In this document: piece by piece, positions 30,817-39,686 of the stretch | Position numbering within the stretch: the stretch's first letter is position 1 | Layout of the letters: each line of letters opens with the position of its first letter | Source: an uncultured Bacteroidales bacterium | GTDB taxonomy: Bacteria > Bacteroidota > Bacteroidia > Bacteroidales > Bacteroidaceae | Assembly: GCA_902768605.1 (NCBI GenBank) | Contig: CACXLY010000009.1 | Span: 1-64,000 of the forward strand | Direction: 5' to 3' | DNA length: 64,000 nucleotides | Translations under genes and position numbers: made by a program | The notes under the pieces: generated by a model | The model's database searches: none | The model's input: only the letters and a program-made list of their open reading frames with translations | What the model was told of the DNA's origin: nothing

Positions 30817-32151
30817 CTATAGGTTCCTCACTTGTTCACAAAACTGTTCGCCTCGGTCCTCCATGTTTTTGAAGAGGTCAAAGCTTGCGCAGCAGGGGCT
30901 GAGCAGAACGGTGTAGCCTGGCTTTGCCATGCGGTGGCAAGCCTCAACGCAGTCCTTCATATTGTTGGTGTCGGCCACAGGAATGCCCATTCCATCGAAG
31001 AAATTGTGCAATTTGGTGTTGTCGGCTCCGAGATAGACGAGGCCGGCGCACTTCTTCTGGACGAGGTCCTTGATGGCATTGTAGTCGTTGCCTTTGTCCT
31101 TACCGCCGATGATGAGGATCGTCGGCGTGGTCATGCTTTCGAGAGCGTACCAGCAGGCATCTACATTTGTAGCCTTCGAGTCGTTGATGTACTGGACTCC
31201 GCCCACGCGTGCCACTTTCTGGAGCCGGTGCTCGACACCCTCGAAGTCGCTCAGGCTCTGGCGGAGCGAGTCGTCGTCTATGCCGCTGATGCGCGCCGCG
31301 ATACCCGCAGCCAGGCTGTTGTACATGTTGTGCTTTCCGCGAAGGCTCAGGCTCTCCTGCTCCATGTTGAAGGGCGTGGGGTACTCGATGACGTACTGCC
31401 CGTCGGCAATGTAGCCGATCATGCCTTCTTTCCTGATGATGCTGAACGGGCACTTCTTGGCTTTGATGCCGTATTTGCGGAGCTCGGCTGAGATGACGGG
31501 ATCGTCGTTCCAATAGATGAAGGCATCTTCCTCGGTCTGATTCTGCACGATGCGCATCTTGGCGTCTGTGTACTTCTGCATCGAGCCTTCGTAGCGGTCG
31601 AGGTGATCGGGGGTGATGTTGAGCAGAATGGCAATGTTGGCCCGGAACTCGTACATGTTGTCGAGCTGGAAACTGCTGAGCTCGATGATGTAGTACTCAT
31701 AGGTGCAGCCTTCGGCTATCTGGAGTGCGAGGCTGCGACCTATGTTGCCGGCCAGCCCGACGTTATAGCCTGCCTTTTGGAAGATGTGGTAAATGAGGCT
31801 CGTGGTGGTTGTCTTGCCGTTGGAACCTGTGATGCAGATCATCTTGGCGTCGGTGTATCGGCCGGCGAACTCTATTTCGCTGATGACGGGAATGCCGGCG
31901 TTCCTGACCTTCTGCACCATGGGTGCGTCCTCCGGTATGCCGGGGCTCTTCACCACCTCGCAGGCGCTGAGGATGAGTTCCTCTGAGTGCTGGCCTTCCT
32001 CCCAGGGCACGTCGTACTCGCGAAGCAACTGCTTGTAGTTCTCCTTGATTCGGCCCATGTCGCTGACGAAGACGTCGAAGCCTTTCACTTTCGCCAGCGC
32101 CGCTGCTCCCACACCGCTCTCGGCGGCTCCCAATATCACGATTCTTCTCAT
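30817..32151 (-). CDS. murD: UDP-MurNAc-L-Ala--D-Glu ligase
   Basis: 444 residues. IVILGAAESGVGAAALAK is the N-terminal domain, ICITGSNGKTTTTSLIYHIF (about 108-127) the ATP loop, ELSSFQLDNMYEFRANIAILLNITPDHLDRY the central domain, and GVEHRLQKVARVGGVQYINDSKATN with LSPCCASFDLFKNMEDRGEQF the substrate-binding C-terminal part. It adds D-Glu in the second step of stem peptide synthesis. Confidence 0.96.
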   Translation of the reverse strand: MRRIVILGAAESGVGAAALAKVKGFDVFVSDMGRIKENYKQLLREYDVPWEEGQHSEELILSACEVVKSPGIPEDAPMVQKVRNAGIPVISEIEFAGRYTDAKMICITGSNGKTTTTSLIYHIFQKAGYNVGLAGNIGRSLALQIAEGCTYEYYIIELSSFQLDNMYEFRANIAILLNITPDHLDRYEGSMQKYTDAKMRIVQNQTEEDAFIYWNDDPVISAELRKYGIKAKKCPFSIIRKEGMIGYIADGQYVIEYPTPFNMEQESLSLRGKHNMYNSLAAGIAARISGIDDDSLRQSLSDFEGVEHRLQKVARVGGVQYINDSKATNVDACWYALESMTTPTILIIGGKDKGNDYNAIKDLVQKKCAGLVYLGADNTKLHNFFDGMGIPVADTNNMKDCVEACHRMAKPGYTVLLSPCCASFDLFKNMEDRGEQFCEQVRNL

Positions 32152-32220
32152 CTATTCATTTACCATTTAATCATTTACCATTTACCATTTCCTCCCCTTG
32201 CGGTGGAGTTGGAGGTGGCT

Positions 32221-33486
32221 TTATCTTATCTTAAGTGTTACGATGGCAAGGGCTGCCATGATGATTGTGACAATCCAGAAGCGTACTGTTATTTTGGACT
32301 CGAGCCAGCAGCCTTTGGGCCAGTTGATGAGCACCTTGAAGTTGGCTGGCAGCTGACCTGGGGCGACGCGGAACGTGTCGTGGAGCGGGGCGCGCTTTAT
32401 GACGCGCCACTTCAGTCCCCGGCGATTGCCCATCCGCGCATAGTTGGTCTGCAGGATGACACTCAGGCTCTCCATGAAGAAGACGAAGCAGAGCAGGGGC
32501 AGCAGCAGCTCTTTGTGGATGATGATGGCTGTGACGCCGATGATGCCGCCGATGGCGAGGCTGCCGGTGTCGCCCATGAAGACCTGCGCCGGATATGCGT
32601 TGTACCAGAGGAAGCCGATGAGTGCGCCCACGAAGGCGCAGATGAAGATGACGAGTTCCTCCGAGCCGGGGATGTACATGATGTTGAGATAGGCGGCCAT
32701 GTGGATATGGCTGCTGACGTAGGCCAGTATGCCGAGGGCGATGCACATGATGGCAGCATTGCCCGCGCACAAACCGTCCATTCCATCGTTCAAATTAGAG
32801 CCGTTGCTCACTGCCATGACGATGAATGTGGTGACCAACACGAAGAATATCCACCCTGCTGCAGACTTGTGTTTGCCCAGCCACGAGAAGATGTCGGCAT
32901 AGTTGAGGTTATTGTTCTTGACGAACGGGATGGTGGTGATGGTGCTCTTCACCATTTCGCTGCGATGCGTGACGACTTGCTCGGTGCCCTGCCTCTGGTC
33001 CTCGATGTTCTCGCAAATGACGGCATCGGGGCTCATCCACAGCGTCAGTCCGACCACCAAGCCGAGGAGTGCCTGCCCCAGAAGTTTCCAGATGGGGCGC
33101 AATCCGTCTTTCGTCACCTTCATCTTGATGTAGTCGTCGGCAAAGCCGAGTGCACCGAGCCACACGGTCGTGAAGAGCATGAGGAGCATGTAAATGTTGC
33201 GAAGGCGTCCCAAAAGCAGACACGGGACGAGGGTTGCGACAATGATGATGATGCCGCCCATGGTTGGCACCCCCTTCTTCTCCACGCCGAAGGGGTCGAT
33301 GCTGGCGTCGCGCTGGGCCTCGCTGACGTGGTGCTTGCGCATCCACTTCACGAAGTACTGGCCGAACCACATGGAGATGAGCAGGCTCAGGACGAGCGTG
33401 AGGACTGCGCGGAAGGAGATGTAGTGCCAGACGTTGGCGCCGGAGACGCCAAATTCGCCTAAATATCTGAACAGGTAGTATAGCAT
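32221..33486 (-). CDS. mraY: Phospho-MurNAc-pentapeptide transferase
   Basis: 421 residues with about ten membrane segments. HHVSEAQRDASIDPFGVEKKGVPTMGG, FADDYIKMK (catalytic DD), SNGSNLNDGMDGLCAGNAAI and GDTGSLAIGGIIG are MraY signatures. It makes lipid I from the UDP-pentapeptide and undecaprenyl phosphate. The ~50-residue insert at about 185-235 (DQRQGTEQVVTHRSEM…) is, as far as I recall, typical of Bacteroidetes MraY. Confidence 0.95.
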   Translation of the reverse strand: MLYYLFRYLGEFGVSGANVWHYISFRAVLTLVLSLLISMWFGQYFVKWMRKHHVSEAQRDASIDPFGVEKKGVPTMGGIIIIVATLVPCLLLGRLRNIYMLLMLFTTVWLGALGFADDYIKMKVTKDGLRPIWKLLGQALLGLVVGLTLWMSPDAVICENIEDQRQGTEQVVTHRSEMVKSTITTIPFVKNNNLNYADIFSWLGKHKSAAGWIFFVLVTTFIVMAVSNGSNLNDGMDGLCAGNAAIMCIALGILAYVSSHIHMAAYLNIMYIPGSEELVIFICAFVGALIGFLWYNAYPAQVFMGDTGSLAIGGIIGVTAIIIHKELLLPLLCFVFFMESLSVILQTNYARMGNRRGLKWRVIKRAPLHDTFRVAPGQLPANFKVLINWPKGCWLESKITVRFWIVTIIMAALAIVTLKIR

Positions 33487-33542
33487 TCGTTGACGTTTAC
33501 TTTATGTTGAGTTTTCTTGTTCTTTTTCATGTCTTCTGAAAC

Positions 33543-33645
33543 CCCTCGTGAGGCATCGGCCGCTCCTTGCTATGGCGTCGGCCGCTCCTTGCTGTGGCAT
33601 CGGCCGCTCCTTGCTGTGGCGTTGGGCTTTCCTTGCTGTAGCGTT
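33543..33645. repeat. 22-bp-period array between murE and mraY
   Basis: Cores at 33550 (GAGG), 33572 (ATGG), 33594, 33616 (GTGG) and 33638 (GTAG), every 22 bp, ending next to the murE stop. With the array at 26146 it is one of two inside the dcw cluster; the flanking halves GGCCGCTCC are also conserved between units. Confidence 0.9.
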
Positions 33646-33646
33646 T

Positions 33647-35098
33647 TCAAAGGCCAAATGCGTCGCGTATCACCTCGTGGTCGTCGAAGTGGTGCTTCAC
33701 GCCCTTGACGATCTGGTAGTCTTCGTGTCCCTTGCCGGCCACGAGCACTACGTCGCCGGGCTGCGCCATGGTGCAGGCGGTGCGGATTGCTTCGCGGCGG
33801 TCCACGATGCTGAGTACGCTGCGGCGCTGACTGGCATCGAGTCCGGCCAGCATATCGTCGATGATGGCCTGCGGGTCTTCATTGCGGGGGTTGTCGCTCG
33901 TGATGATGACGCGGTCGCTGTGCCTGACGGCCTCCTGCGCCATCAGGGGGCGCTTGCCCTTGTCGCGGTTGCCGCCCGCGCCGCATACCGTCCAGCACTG
34001 TCCCTTGCCCTGCAGCACCTCGTTGATGGTCGTGAGGACGTTGACGAGGGCATCGGGCGTGTGGGCGTAATCGACGATGGCGGTGACGCCCTCCCGCGAG
34101 CGGATGGCCTCGAAGCGACCGTTGACGGGCTTCTGCGCGCTGAGGAGCACGAGGGCCTGCTGCGGCTCGACGCCCAGCATGACGGCCGTGCCATAGACGG
34201 CCAGCAGGTTGCTCACGTTGAAGCGCCCCACGAACTGCACGCTGACGTCGCGGCCGTCAATCTCCAGGTCCATGCCTTCGAAGCTCTCCTCCATGATGCG
34301 CGCCTTGAAGTCGGCAGCCGAGTGGAGCGAGTAGGTCTTGACCGTCGCCTTGCAGTTCTGCACCATGACCATGCCGTTGCGGTCGTCGGCGTTGATGATG
34401 GCGAAGGCATCGGCGGGCAGGGCGTCGAAGAAGCCCTTTTTCGCGTCGCGGTAGGCCTCGAACGTGCCGTGGTAGTCCAGGTGGTCGCGCGTCAGGTTGG
34501 TGAAGATGCCGCCCGTGAAGGTGAGGCCTCCGATGCGCTTCTGGCTGACGCTGTGCGAGCTGACCTCCATGAAGGCGTATGCACAGCCCTCGTCGGCCAT
34601 GCGGCCCAGCAGGCGGTTCAGCGTGATGGGGTCGGGCGTCGTCACCTCCGTGGGGATGGGCTCGCCGTCGATATAGTTGCAGACCGTGCTGCAGAGGCCG
34701 CACTTGTAGCCAAGCTGACGGAATATGTTGTAGAGCACGGTGGCGATGGTGGTCTTGCCATTCGTGCCGGTGACGCCGACGAGATGCATGCGCTCGCTCG
34801 GGTTGCCGAAGAAGTGCGTGGCAAGCGTGCCGACCACGTCCTCCGTGCTGGGATAGACCAGATAGGTGACGTCGTCCCTGGTCACCTCAGGCAACTGCTC
34901 GCAGACCACGACGCCTGCGCCCAGCTCGATCGCCTTGTCGATGAAGGTATGTCCATCCACTTGCGTGCCGCGCATCGCCACGAAGGCCGCGCCCTGCTGT
35001 ATGCGGCGGCTGTCGATTTCGATGCCGGTCACCTCCCTGTCCGTGCTGCCCACGATGCGCTGTGGTGCGCAGCCATGTATGAGTTGTTCAAGTTTCAT
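33647..35098 (-). CDS. murE: UDP-MurNAc-tripeptide synthetase
   Basis: 483 residues. [20 protein letters not shown] (about 105-124) is the ATP loop; [32 protein letters not shown] and NGRFEAIRS follow. [19 protein letters not shown] contains the DNPR motif of enzymes that add meso-diaminopimelate, so the stem peptide should carry mDAP at position 3. It lies 65 bp after ftsI. Confidence 0.96.
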   Translation of the reverse strand: MKLEQLIHGCAPQRIVGSTDREVTGIEIDSRRIQQGAAFVAMRGTQVDGHTFIDKAIELGAGVVVCEQLPEVTRDDVTYLVYPSTEDVVGTLATHFFGNPSERMHLVGVTGTNGKTTIATVLYNIFRQLGYKCGLCSTVCNYIDGEPIPTEVTTPDPITLNRLLGRMADEGCAYAFMEVSSHSVSQKRIGGLTFTGGIFTNLTRDHLDYHGTFEAYRDAKKGFFDALPADAFAIINADDRNGMVMVQNCKATVKTYSLHSAADFKARIMEESFEGMDLEIDGRDVSVQFVGRFNVSNLLAVYGTAVMLGVEPQQALVLLSAQKPVNGRFEAIRSREGVTAIVDYAHTPDALVNVLTTINEVLQGKGQCWTVCGAGGNRDKGKRPLMAQEAVRHSDRVIITSDNPRNEDPQAIIDDMLAGLDASQRRSVLSIVDRREAIRTACTMAQPGDVVLVAGKGHEDYQIVKGVKHHFDDHEVIRDAFGL

Positions 35099-35163
35099 TG
35101 CTATCGTATTTCAGTATTATCCGAGTCTTCATAGTGTTCAGAGTGTCCGGGACAGCCCATTGC

Positions 35164-37278
35164 TCACAGTTTCCTGGGCGAGGCGGTCAGGTTGATCTGC
35201 TTTCCCTTGACGGCCACCGTGCCCGGGGCGATGTCCTGCTTTGTTATCTCGCCGACGCCGTTGATGCGGACGCGCAGACCGCGCTTCTGCAGGGTGAAGA
35301 CCGCGTCCTTCACGCCCATGCCGACCACATCGGGTACCCTGTCGTCCGCTATCGTGTCGGCATCGGCCAGGCTAAGCTGTTTGCCCGAGATGCCCATGCC
35401 CTCGACGATGGCCTCGGCTCTGCGCTTGTTGCCCTTCGTCACCTCAGGCACGAAGACGCTGTTCGTGTCGGCAGCCAACGCGGCACTCTGCATCGAGTCC
35501 CTCGACATGATAAACTGCGATATCTCGCTGAAGACGGGTCCGCACTGCCCACCGCCGGAAGCCGGCAGGCCTTTCTTTCGGATGCAGACGATGCAGCTGT
35601 ACTTCGGGTCGTCGCTTGGGAAGTAGCCGCAGAAGCTGACCATATACTTGCGTCCGGCATACGAGCCGTTCTCGCTGAACTGTGCCGTTCCGGTCTTGCC
35701 GCTCACCTTGAAGAGCTTGCCGCCATTGCCGGCCTTCCTGCCCAGGCCGCCGCTCACGACGTGCTCCAGGCAGTATTGGATGTCGCGGAGCGTCGAGGGC
35801 TTGCATATCCTCTCCTTGATGACCTCCGTCGGGAACTCACGTATCACCATGCCGTCCTTCAGCTCAGCCTTCACGAAGCGAGGCTTCACCATCTTGCCGC
35901 CGTTGGCAATGGCGTTGTAGAACGTCAGCGTGCTGATGGGCGGCAGCATCGTGACGTAGCCGATGCTCATCCATGGCAGGTCGGGCTTGCTCCAGTAGCG
36001 TTTCTTGTCCTTCGGGTGGGGCACGTAGGGCTCACCCTTGCCCACGAAGGGCAGATTGAGCGGGATGCCGACGCCCTCGCGGTGGAGACCATCGACGTAG
36101 GCCGACGGATTGTCGCTGTAAGCACGGTCGATGATGGTGCTCACGCCGATGTTGCTGCTCTGCCCAAGTATGTCCTCCACCTTCAGCGTGCCATAGCCGC
36201 CGCGATGCCAGTTGTGGTCCTTCATGTTCCTGCCATGCATCTGGACGATGCCCGGCGCACAGTTCACGCTGGTATTGAGGTCGATCTTGCCGTCCTCAAG
36301 CGCCACCATGATGCTCGCCGTCTTAAACGTCGAGCCCGGCTCCCAGAGGTCGCTCACGGCGTTATTCTTCATCTCGTAGTACTCCCCGTCTTCGCCGCGC
36401 GTCAGGTTGACGATGGCCTTCACGTCGCCTGTCTTCACCTCCATCACGACAACGACACCCACCTCGCCGTTCACCAGCTCTTCTTTGAGCTTGCTACGCA
36501 ATGTGCGGTCCGCGAAATCCTGTATGTTGATGTCGATCGTGGTGAGGAGATCGTGCCCGTTCTCTGCTTGCGTGTCGATGATTGGCACCAGGCGATTGCG
36601 CATCACAATGAAATGCTTCGAGCCCGGCTTGCCTCGCAGGATGCTGTCGAAGCTCAATTCGAGGCCGCACTTAGGCTTGCTGCTCGTGTCGTTATACAGT
36701 TCGCCGATGGTGCGGCTCGCCAAGCCGCCGTACGGCTTAAGGCGGAGAAGCATCTCGTCGGCGTGGAAGCCGCTGCGATACATGCTCTCGCGAAGGAAGG
36801 GCAATTCTTTGCAAGCACGATACTGTACGTAAGTGGCCAGCTTCGGATAGATGCGCCACGAGTACTTGCCACGCTGTTTGCCCTGCAGCAGACGCTGTCG
36901 GAACCACTCGGCCTCGCGGTCGGGGAAGATGCGTGCAAGGCCTCGGGAGATGCTGTCCAGGTCGACGCGGAAGGCGGAGTCGCGGAAAGCGCGGGTCTTT
37001 GCCTCGATATTCGAGTCCGGATCGTGCACGGCGAAATCCATGTAGAGTGCGTATTTGGGCACCGTTCCCGAGAGTACCTGGCGGTCGCACGACAGGATGT
37101 TGCCGCGGTTGGCCGGTATTTGGGCCGTCCGGCTGTTGAGTCCCACCGCCTTCCAGTACTCGTTCTCGGGCGGCAGCATTGTATAGAGAGCCTTGCCCAG
37201 GATGTATAGTCCTGCGAGACACATCAAGACGAAGATGACGAAGTAGCGTCTGGGAGCTTTATCTTTGCCAGTTTGCAT
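35164..37278 (-). CDS. ftsI: Division transpeptidase FtsI (class B PBP) with PASTA domain
   Basis: 704 residues. One membrane segment (YFVIFVLMCLAGLYILGKAL, 13-32), a dimerisation domain with SRTAQIPANRGNILSCDRQVL, then the transpeptidase: PGSTFK around 313 (acylated Ser), SSN around 374 and KTGTAQ around 527. The C-terminal ~58 residues form a PASTA domain (VPDVVGMGVKDAVFTLQKRGLRVRINGVG), unusual compared with E. coli FtsI but common in Bacteroidetes. It crosslinks septal peptidoglycan with FtsW. Confidence 0.95.
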   Translation of the reverse strand: MQTGKDKAPRRYFVIFVLMCLAGLYILGKALYTMLPPENEYWKAVGLNSRTAQIPANRGNILSCDRQVLSGTVPKYALYMDFAVHDPDSNIEAKTRAFRDSAFRVDLDSISRGLARIFPDREAEWFRQRLLQGKQRGKYSWRIYPKLATYVQYRACKELPFLRESMYRSGFHADEMLLRLKPYGGLASRTIGELYNDTSSKPKCGLELSFDSILRGKPGSKHFIVMRNRLVPIIDTQAENGHDLLTTIDINIQDFADRTLRSKLKEELVNGEVGVVVVMEVKTGDVKAIVNLTRGEDGEYYEMKNNAVSDLWEPGSTFKTASIMVALEDGKIDLNTSVNCAPGIVQMHGRNMKDHNWHRGGYGTLKVEDILGQSSNIGVSTIIDRAYSDNPSAYVDGLHREGVGIPLNLPFVGKGEPYVPHPKDKKRYWSKPDLPWMSIGYVTMLPPISTLTFYNAIANGGKMVKPRFVKAELKDGMVIREFPTEVIKERICKPSTLRDIQYCLEHVVSGGLGRKAGNGGKLFKVSGKTGTAQFSENGSYAGRKYMVSFCGYFPSDDPKYSCIVCIRKKGLPASGGGQCGPVFSEISQFIMSRDSMQSAALAADTNSVFVPEVTKGNKRRAEAIVEGMGISGKQLSLADADTIADDRVPDVVGMGVKDAVFTLQKRGLRVRINGVGEITKQDIAPGTVAVKGKQINLTASPRKL

Positions 37279-37332
37279 AATCTCTTTTCTCTAATCCCTA
37301 ATCTCTTTTCCTTGTTTCTGAATCCTCAATCC

Positions 37333-37860
37333 TTACTCTTGGGAATTGATGACATACGGCGCAACTTTGCTTGGTGTAAGCGTGCTGTCGCCCTGTTCGC
37401 GCAGTTTCTGTTCGAGCTGGCTCTGCCGGCAGAGTTGTGTGAGTTCGCTGACGCGGGTGATGCTGCGGTAACGCCAGTCCTTGAGCTCCGTCTCGAGTTC
37501 CGTCTCCTTCATTATCTCGACTTGTGCCTGATAACCATTCGTGATGTAGAGGAAGATGCCGGCGAGGACGAGGATTAACATTTTCCATTGGCTCAGAAAC
37601 CAACGGGGGGCTGCATCGAGCACCTGGCGGACGCTGTCGAGCGTCAACTCATCGACCTCGTCGTCGTCGCTGACGAGCGAACGCATCAGCTTCTCCTTGT
37701 CGCTGACTTGCTCGGGAGCGTCCTGCGCCTCTGCTGCCTCTGGGTTTTCCGATGGCTCGGAGGGTTCCGGGCTTTCAGCAGGCTCAGGGGATTCGGAGGG
37801 GTCGGAGGGGTCGTGCAACTCCTGCAACTCGTCGATGCTATCTAATTCAATCTCTGCCAT
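37333..37860 (-). CDS. ftsL: FtsL-like divisome protein with acidic N-terminal extension
   Basis: 175 residues. Residues 1-50 are a Pro/Glu/Ser tract of near-repeats (DPSDPSESPEP, SPEPSEPSENPEA), followed by one membrane segment (WKMLILVLAGIFLYITNGY) and a short helical periplasmic part (ELETELKDWRYRSITRVSELTQLCRQSQLEQKLREQG). The position between rsmH and ftsI, single membrane pass and coiled helix identify FtsL by synteny more than by sequence. The cytoplasmic extension makes it longer than classical ~100-residue FtsL. The stop is 54 bp from the ftsI start. Confidence 0.8.
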   Translation of the reverse strand: MAEIELDSIDELQELHDPSDPSESPEPAESPEPSEPSENPEAAEAQDAPEQVSDKEKLMRSLVSDDDEVDELTLDSVRQVLDAAPRWFLSQWKMLILVLAGIFLYITNGYQAQVEIMKETELETELKDWRYRSITRVSELTQLCRQSQLEQKLREQGDSTLTPSKVAPYVINSQE

Positions 37861-37868
37861 ATCGTGTC

Positions 37869-38798
37869 TTATAATTCTCTCTTTCTTGCGATGCGGAGCT
37901 TTGCCGAACGACTGCGCGGGTTGCTCTTCTGCTCGTCGTCGCTGGGGATTATGATGCTCCTGTTGACGGCCTCGAGTGGCGCTCCCGTCCGCCCGTAGAT
38001 GTCTGTCTCGACTTTTCCTTCGACGTTGCCTGCCTTGACGATATTCTTCACCATGCGGTCCTCGAGGGAATGGTAGGTGAGAATGCTGAGGCGGCCTCCC
38101 GGCCTGAGCAGCTCCGTCGCTGCGCTCAGCATCTGTCTGAGGGCGCCCATCTCGGCGTTGACCTCTATGCGCAGTGCCTGGAACACTCGCGCCAGGTCTT
38201 TCTTCTCGCGGTCATAGCCCATGAGTGGCCTGAGCACCTCGACAAGCTGTGTGGTCGTCTCGATGGGCTGTTGCTGGCGGGCCTTGACGATGGCTGACGC
38301 GATGCGGCGGCTGTTCTTCAGTTCGCCGTAGAGGTAGAGGATGTCTGCCAATTGCTGCTCGCTGTAATCTGCTACGATGCGCCCGGCCGTGAGGTTGGCC
38401 TGCCGGTTCATACGCATGTCGAGAGGTGCGTCGAAGCGGAAGCTGAAGCCTCGCCTCTCCTCGTCGAGGTGATGGCTACTGACACCGAGGTCGGCCAGGA
38501 TGCCGTCCACCTGCTCATGCCCGTAGTAGAGCATCCAGTTCTTGAGGAATCGGAAGTTGCTGCGGATGAAGGTGAAGCCAGCCTCGCCCTCCATGGCGCT
38601 GGCGTTGCTGGCGGCATCCTCGTCCTGGTCGAAGCTGTAGAGGTGGCCAGTGCCTGCCAGGCGCCGCAGTATCTCCCTGCTATGGCCGCCGCCGCCGAAC
38701 GTGAGGTCCACATAGATGCCTCCCGGCTTGATGTCGAGCCCATCGACTGCCTCCTTGAGCAGCACCGGCACATGATATTCCTCCTCACGCGTGTACAT
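37869..38798 (-). CDS. rsmH: 16S rRNA m4C1402 methyltransferase
   Basis: 309 residues: HVPVLLKEAVDGLDIKPGGIYVDLTFGGGGHSREIL (SAM site), LADLGVSSHHLDEERRGFSFRFDAPLDMRMN, LARVFQALRIEVNAEM and the C-terminal LSILTYHSLEDRMVKN are RsmH (MraW) signatures. It methylates the 16S rRNA decoding centre. Second gene of dcw, eight bp before ftsL. Confidence 0.96.
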   Translation of the reverse strand: MYTREEEYHVPVLLKEAVDGLDIKPGGIYVDLTFGGGGHSREILRRLAGTGHLYSFDQDEDAASNASAMEGEAGFTFIRSNFRFLKNWMLYYGHEQVDGILADLGVSSHHLDEERRGFSFRFDAPLDMRMNRQANLTAGRIVADYSEQQLADILYLYGELKNSRRIASAIVKARQQQPIETTTQLVEVLRPLMGYDREKKDLARVFQALRIEVNAEMGALRQMLSAATELLRPGGRLSILTYHSLEDRMVKNIVKAGNVEGKVETDIYGRTGAPLEAVNRSIIIPSDDEQKSNPRSRSAKLRIARKREL

Positions 38799-38814
38799 TA
38801 TATTATATTGTTTA

Positions 38815-38868
38815 GGCCTTATGGGGCTTATGGGGCTTATAGGACTTATAGGGCTTATGGGCCTTATG
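38815..38868. repeat. 9-bp minisatellite between mraZ and rsmH
   Basis: Six tandem 9-bp units of the type CTTATGGGG/CTTATAGGG lie just before the rsmH start on the operon's leader side. The family is the complement-like partner of the AGCCCCATT repeat at 21836. Confidence 0.85.
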
Positions 38869-38888
38869 GGTTCGGCTCATTGGGCTCT

Positions 38889-39344
38889 TTACTGCCCTGC
38901 TGGGTCGTTCATCATCTCCTCTAAGATGTCGGCCACCTCGTCGGGATTGCTGAGCAGATCCTCGGCGGCCTGTTTGCTCCAGATTTCTATGGTATCGTCC
39001 ACGCCGATGAATCGCACGTCGCTCTTTATGCCGGCGTGTTCGAGGTAGCGACGCGGGATGAGCATGCGTCCCCCGCTGTCGAGCGTGATGTTCTCGGCGT
39101 CGGCAGTGAAGAGCCTGAGCCCTTGCCGCTGGTGACGGTTGAAGAGGTTGGTGCGGGCGCGTACGGCATTGACCTGCGCATCCCACACGCTCTTCGGATA
39201 GAGCACAAGGCAGTGCTCGAAGATGTCGCGGCGAAGCACCAGTCCTTCCTCCGCCTCCTTCTGGAGGATTTTACGGAAGACGCTGGGCACGAAAACGCGT
39301 CCCTTCTCGTCTGTTTTGGCATCTATACTTCCTGTAAATCTCAT
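38889..39344 (-). CDS. mraZ: Transcriptional regulator MraZ
   Basis: 151 residues from Met at 39344 (MRFTGSIDAKTDEKGRVFVPSVFRKIL); the frame is open upstream to 39398 but that would overlap the promoter. Two AbrB-like SpoVT halves are visible: DEKGRVFVPSVFRK and, around residue 80, DSGGRMLIPRRYLEHAG, each with the DxxGR motif. MraZ binds repeated TGGG boxes in the dcw promoter and regulates the cluster; such boxes are present at 39386-39405. Confidence 0.93.
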   Translation of the reverse strand: MRFTGSIDAKTDEKGRVFVPSVFRKILQKEAEEGLVLRRDIFEHCLVLYPKSVWDAQVNAVRARTNLFNRHQRQGLRLFTADAENITLDSGGRMLIPRRYLEHAGIKSDVRFIGVDDTIEIWSKQAAEDLLSNPDEVADILEEMMNDPAGQ

Positions 39345-39376
39345 CGATTCGGGGCTTTCTTTGCAAATTCTGCTGC

Positions 39377-39384
39377 AAAGATAC
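39377..39384 (-). promoter_or_regulatory. dcw cluster promoter -7 element
   Basis: Minus-strand TATCTTTG close to 39377-39384, in the context TATCTTTGCAGCAG, about 35 bp before the mraZ start. It directly abuts the MraZ boxes. Confidence 0.7.
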
Positions 39385-39385
39385 A

Positions 39386-39405
39386 CAATTCCCCACAATT
39401 CCCCA
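39386..39405 (-). promoter_or_regulatory. Two MraZ boxes (TGGGG-AATTG direct repeats)
   Basis: Minus strand carries TGGGGAATTG twice in tandem, 10 bp apart, immediately upstream of the -7 element. MraZ is known to bind TGGGN motifs spaced by five bases in its own promoter, so autoregulation of the dcw cluster is expected. A further inverted pair, TTCCCCAC (39553-39560) and GTGGGGAA (39573-39580), lies upstream. Confidence 0.75.
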
Positions 39406-39618
39406 CACTTTCTGCAATTTTTTTTTCAGAAGATTTTCGCTTATGTTGTTAATAACCTCGCGGCGCGCTATTCCTCAACTCGCGCGGAATGCCCATAAAC
39501 AAAGAGGTTTCAGTGCATTATGAGTTGTCAAAACAGGTGGTTGAAAACTTTTTTCCCCACTTAGCAAAAATGGTGGGGAACTTTTGGAAAGAATCGATTT
39601 TTTAGGTCAGAAATGCAA

Positions 39619-39655
39619 ACGCCACACGTGGGATGACGTTTTCCACGTGTGGCGT
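39619..39655. repeat. CACGTG palindrome downstream of the M16 peptidase gene
   Basis: ACGCCACACGTGG and its exact inverted copy CCACGTGTGGCGT form a hairpin. The sequence matches the CACGTGGGAA units at 381-475. It probably serves as 3'-end structure for the minus-strand peptidase gene. The rest of 39406-39686 holds no gene. Confidence 0.75.
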
Positions 39656-39686
39656 ATCTGTTGTGAAGCGGTCGGGGCGGGTTTCC

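Noticed and set aside
31987..33462. 491-codon plus-strand frame opposite mraY
   Set aside because: Antisense shadow of a clear membrane protein gene.
35098..37209. 703-codon plus-strand frame opposite ftsI
   Set aside because: Shadow of a GC-rich real gene; the antisense protein is His/Ala/Val-rich with no domain, while ftsI has all motifs.
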